DNA from: Plicaturopsis crispa FD-325 SS-3
Taxonomy: Eukaryota; Basidiomycota; Agaricomycetes; Amylocorticiales; Amylocorticiaceae
DNA: 64,000 nucleotides
Direction: 5' to 3'
NCBI GenBank assembly: GCA_000827205.1
Contig: KN832562.1
Location: forward strand, 529,829-593,828
How positions within the stretch are numbered: the stretch's first letter is position 1; each line of letters opens with the position of its first letter. Made by a program: the position numbers and the translations under genes. Under the pieces are notes generated by a model. That model was not told the origin of the DNA. It did no database searches and saw nothing but the letters and a program-made list of their open reading frames with translations. Of this stretch, positions 59,689 through 64,000 are shown piece after piece.

Positions 59689-61500
59689 ATGTCGACGGGA
59701 CCGGACGCTCATGTACCGGCCCTTGGAGGGGAGCTCTTTACCTCTGCCATATTGCCATGCGGTATTTCCATCCGAAACAGACTTGTAAAAGTACGCGAAA
59801 CCGCAAGAACTTGGGATTTAGCTAACAAAAATGCTCACGTACCACTGTACCAGGTCGCGTTGGAGGAGCATCTAGCAACCTTGTTTGGGGGCCCTCCGAA
59901 CGCAACTCATTTGGCTCTATATTCAGAATGGGCGAAACATAATTGGGGTATGATTGTTACGGGGAATGTGCAAGTGTCCGACAAACACTTGACCCTGGGC
60001 CGCGATATCGTGGTTCCAAAGAGCATCTCGCGCGACTCAATCCGGCCATTCGCAGAGCTTGCACGCACAATCCATGGTTGCGGAGATACCTCCTCCCGCG
60101 CGCTAGCTATTATGCAGCTCTCGCACGCAGGTCGTCAGTCTCCCAACATCCTTGGAGGCCGTTTCCCATTTGCCCCGCCATTGGCGCCCAGCTCCATCCC
60201 TTTTGGATCGGACTCGGCCGCGTCCAGAAACATTATTACACGCGTATTTTACGCGCTCCTTTTCACGAAGCCCCGCGCAATGACTGTAGTAGATATTGAC
60301 GAGGTCGTTGACGCGTTTGTGCGTGGTGCAGTACTTGCGTCGGAGGCTGGATTTGACGGAGTTCAGCTGCACGTTGCACACGGATGTAAGTAAATTCGTT
60401 AGCGTATGTACTGGCAGAGAACTCACCGCGATAATGACGCAGATCTTCTTGCTCAGTTCATGTCCGCAAAGGTGCACCCGACACATCGCATTGCTCTTTA
60501 CTTATGCATCTAACTGATTGCTCCTTCGTAGACGAACATCCGTACAGATGAATGGGGGCAACCCCTTCGTCTCTTGCATCGCATAATAAATGCTGTCCGG
60601 GCTGCTGTTCCAACAAGGTTTGCTCTTGGCCTCAAAGTAAATGCCAGCGATTACGTTGGCGCAGTCGTGGGAGAGGGCATCGACTCGGACATCACCATAG
60701 TTGCATTGAATCATGTCCGTGAAATCGCAAGCTGGGGAGGCGTAGATTTCATAGAAATCAGCGGAGGGGACTATGAGGACCCTGGTTAGTCTCAAGAGAC
60801 TTACCATGCGCGTATGATTCAGCAACCAACTGACCGATCATTCTCAGAGTTTGTCTCGAGCTCCACCTCTCCGCGTCAAGCCTTCTTCGCTCGCTTCTCG
60901 CATCAAGCGCTGACGGCCCTCGCGTCATCGACGCTGTCCGCACCTCCTCTGGTCCTCCTCACTGGCGGTCTTCGGACACCTTTTATCATGCATACCGCCC
61001 TATCATCGCGTCACGCAGATCTTCTAGGGGTAGGACGAGGAGCGGTTCTTCGCCCAGATCTTCCTGAAGTCCTTCAGCACAGAGAACCGATGGATAAATT
61101 ATCATTCGGACACCCACCAGCTCTCGGCGAGCCATGGCCATGGATGGCGTCGTTTATGTGGACCTGCATCGGCAAGCCGAAAATCAAACTCGTCGGCGCA
61201 ACGTCTGAGGTAGCGTGGTACGTCGTGCGCATGCGATGGCTGGCCATCAATGTGTTGCGCAAGGAGAGAGGCCAGAAGCTGTCGTCCTGGAGCAGCGAAG
61301 ACGAGATGAGCGGGCTCGAGACTATTTTTCATATGTGGTGGTGGGCAGGTCCAGGTTCAGATGACGATGCTCCGCATGCGAGCGGCATAGCTGTGCCTCT
61401 CCTGGCATCGGCACAAGGGGCCTGGCCGATGGCTGCGCTTCTGGTCCTCGCTGGCATCATTGTAGGATATGCAACCGTGAGAGGACGTGGGATATCATGA
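59689..61500 (+). CDS. Old-yellow-enzyme-type NADH:flavin oxidoreductase with C-terminal membrane anchor
   Basis: FMN-dependent ene-reductase-like enzyme. Start MSTGPDAHVPALGGELFTSA. The barrel motifs appear in order: IRNRLVK, VTGNVQVSDKHLTLGRD, AIMQLSHAGRQSP (HxGR), VVDAFVRGAVLASEAGFDGV, QLHVAHGYLLAQFMSAK, TNIRTDEWGQPL, LGLKVNASDY, FIEISGGDYEDP and the phosphate-binding LLTGGLRTPF to LLGVGRGAVLRPDLP. The usual YGG after RTDE reads WGQ here, an unusual change. After the barrel comes an extra 130-residue region with a final hydrophobic helix (MAALLVLAGIIVGYATV) and a basic tip, suggesting membrane attachment. Four or five introns. Substrate unknown. Confidence 0.88.
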
Positions 61501-64000
61501 GGCTCGATGAGCTTGGGGGCTTCGCCCGCCCGACGTCGCCGGCGCATCTGTTTCGAGGATATTCAGGGCCTTTGACTTCGAGATGTAAGTATGTACGCGT
61601 CTTCACGACATCGAGATTCCGGTCTCACTATATCGTTACTTACAGTGCAAGATAATACGGGACGGGTAACGGGAGTGTCGGGTCGTCCGTCTCGATCGTA
61701 CGCGGACGATATGACGCAGCTCTGCTCTATCGCTAGTAGCAGTTCCGCGTTTGTGGTCGTTTTTGTCTCCGTCGGACCAGGTCAGGGCGGTGCATGGGGG
61801 TGCAAGCAGGATCCCAGAAGAAAGACACGTGAGTATCCGCCTTGTCCTGCCTCCGACACGAATAGCTTACTCACGTTGCCAGGTGTCAGTTTACTACTGT
61901 AGGGCACAACTCTAGAAATTGAATCCATTGCAAATGTCGAGCATCATTTCCACCGACTCAGTCCTGACACTCACTCCCCTACTCTCCCATCAGAACCGTT
62001 CATTCTTGGTCAACTCGCCCCAGCTGTTTTAGTGCTTGTGGTCATCGGTGTTGTGTAGCGTTGGCATGTCATATGCAAGACTTCAGCGTCTCCGGCATGG
62101 GACCCCTGCAAGCGCCGTCACCATGATAATCCTGGTTACAAGCTGTCTTTGCTCCCCGGTGCACATCCTCCGGTGTAACTTGTTCCTTCTCCCTGGCGCA
62201 CTGTGCGATATGCCCGATGCCGCTCACTCCGCGAATAACGGCCCTCGAACGCTTTCTACATTTCGATATGCTATTGATACCGACTTCCTACTTGCATTAG
62301 CATGCCCGCGCGTTTGTCGGCGCTTCGACAACGGAGTAGGTTGCCAATGATCGTGATATCGACTCAGTGCCTAGTACTTGCCGACCGCAAAGATGATTGC
62401 CGTGCAGGAACCTTCCCAGCCAGGACCACCTCTCTTTTCAACATCGACGGTGGACGTGTCTCTCCGGAATCCGCGTTCTTTCGCGGTGATGTCTGTGAGC
62501 ATCACTATGTCATCTTCCATGTGGCGATATCCCCTTTCTTCCCATATATCTGTGGTTGTTATCACTGCATATGTATGTACCATTTTTAGCTGGCTGCCTC
62601 TTCTGAATCCTGATAGTATGTACAGCCGGAGATCATAATGGCTGCCGCCGGAAAGTTTAGCTTCCTCTCCAGAGACAGCCACAGTGGTCTGTAACCTTCA
62701 GTAACCCGACATAGATGAAATGCGGGGCTCTGTACTCCGAGTCCGAGGCAGTGAGCATGCGGGGGCTTGGTCATGTCAGCTCCGTATACGCAGAACCTGT
62801 ATGATTTCCACTACTGTGCCCGTGCCAATTGTGTGCCGCCGGTGACTGTAATTGGACTTGAACGCGAGCTCCTTATGGATCTGTGACTGTTTCAATGTCT
62901 CCTCGAGCATACAGCCTGCCTTGCATGAGCACGGAGGTAGAATCGTTCCGATGCGAATTACGAGAAGTAGGAGACGGCGATACTTGCTCAGTAGGTACAA
63001 TGGTATTATCACAGACCAGATACCATCGACGCGTACTTTTCCCCAGTAAGCGGAGAAGCGCGTGTGGCCGCACTCCATGCAGTCTCGCCAGGCAGAGCAA
63101 AAAAGCTATGACAAAATTTTTAAGCCCTGTGTCCACAAGACTAAGTTGTACAAAGATCTCAACGACGAAAAGAAGCTAGGCAGGGATATTAAAACCACGC
63201 TTGTACTCGATCGAGAAGTTTGATATGCTCGAGGACCCCGGATGAGGCCAGGACGAAGGTTGTGATCATCGTACTTGCCATATGCGGTATGTTTTAGGTG
63301 ATTTCGCTTCAAGCCGAATGCCGGAGACCGGGGTCCTCGCGTGGGCATTGATGCAACCGTAAGTCGCATGGCAGTCGCATGGCAAAAACTGCGATGTGCC
63401 TACGCTGAACGCAGCCACTTGAGCTCGCATACTCTCTGATACGTTTCAAGTCCGTGTATCGTGGGCTTGGTGGTCATCGGAGGTCTCTGTTCTTGTACGA
63501 AATTCCCATATACTGACCCGAAGTCTATCTTCAGACACCTCCGCAGGTACTTCGCCCTCGAAACGGCCTGAAACTCGTGGCATCTTCCGCACTGCCATTT
63601 AGCGTAGCTAGCACGATGCCATAGCATTGGGAGCCACTAGGCAGTGGTCCTTTTTGCCGCGTAAAAATTCGTCGGACGGACCAAACGCCGCCATGATGCG
63701 GCTTTCCTTCGATGGGCTCTCCGCCCCCCTCGGTTGCCTACTATCCATTCATCTCCGACCACGACACGCCGTCCGGAACTCAAGCGAGCTGCTGAGGCTG
63801 TCGGATCCCTTTAAGCTCCCTAGGCACCGCGGGGCGCTTCGCTTTCCGATATGTCCGCCACGTGGGTTTGGCAACGTATACTTGTCTCGGCGCACTTGAA
63901 ACAGAACGCGTGCACGCTACCAGAGGAGACAAGAATCCATTCCATGCTTACATGGAAATACCTTCGAAAGTACATGCTCCATCTGGAGGTATGCCCGAGG
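61501..64000. other. Right-edge 2.5 kb, no gene assigned
   Basis: A minus-strand piece with a hydrophobic segment (GIWSVIIPLYLLSK near 62.99-63.03 kb) and a following frame to 62.78 kb could be exons of one gene, and another frame lies on the plus strand at 63627-63899. None matches a family I know, and splice joins are not unique. It may include part of a gene extending past the window. Confidence 0.3.

Noticed and set aside
63986-64000. 15-base match between the right edge of the window and the stretch at about 6904-6918
   Set aside because: A 15-mer match is expected by chance a few times in 64 kb, and similarity does not extend leftwards.

Overview
The window looks like nuclear DNA of a filamentous basidiomycete, most likely an Agaricomycete. 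Nearly every recognisable gene is cut by several short introns of about 45-70 nt with GT...AG ends, intergenic spaces are small, and the families include FunK1-type fungal kinases and a DUF6699 protein, both typical of mushroom-forming fungi. No bacterial or viral gene order is present. All assignments come from reading translations and splice junctions by eye.

Layout. 1-10.2 kb: one large ABCC transporter on the minus strand, running off the left edge. It carries two insertions: a 325-bp segment with a tRNA-like end, flanked by 16-bp direct repeats, inside the second nucleotide-binding domain (NBD2); and a 3.76-kb terminal-inverted-repeat element inside an intron of the first (NBD1). 11.7-14.8 kb: DNA primase small subunit and a glutathionyl-hydroquinone reductase, tail to tail. 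14.8-17.5 kb: no recognisable gene. 17.5-20.9 kb: a divergent pair, a polyol-type zinc dehydrogenase and an SDR resembling deoxygluconate dehydrogenases. 21.5-25.6 kb: weak or unrecognised coding. 25.6-27.8 kb: malic enzyme. 28.3-32.7 kb: two related small single-pass membrane proteins flanking a DUF6699 gene and a hypothetical membrane protein.

33.4-50.8 kb: a p24 cargo receptor, a galactonate-dehydratase-like enolase-superfamily gene and a FunK1 kinase; then a compact housekeeping block (Ubc4/5-type E2, a complex I NDUFS5-like subunit, Get5, a G-patch/RRM-like protein); then a second FunK1 kinase on the opposite strand, followed by a broken copy of only the last exon of the dehydratase. The dehydratase tail, spacer (469 versus 471 bp) and kinase are therefore duplicated as an inverted pair around about 8.3 kb of apparently single-copy genes.

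51.3-64 kb: a Nup96-type nucleoporin, two tandem SDR paralogues and an old-yellow-enzyme-type flavin oxidoreductase with a C-terminal membrane segment. The last 2.5 kb has no gene I can name.

How the genes work together: most are independent housekeeping loci. The polyol dehydrogenase, the SDR and the galactonate dehydratase could serve sugar and sugar-acid catabolism. The hydroquinone reductase, tandem SDRs and flavin oxidoreductase would suit handling of aromatic or enone compounds, but these links are inference from family membership and position.
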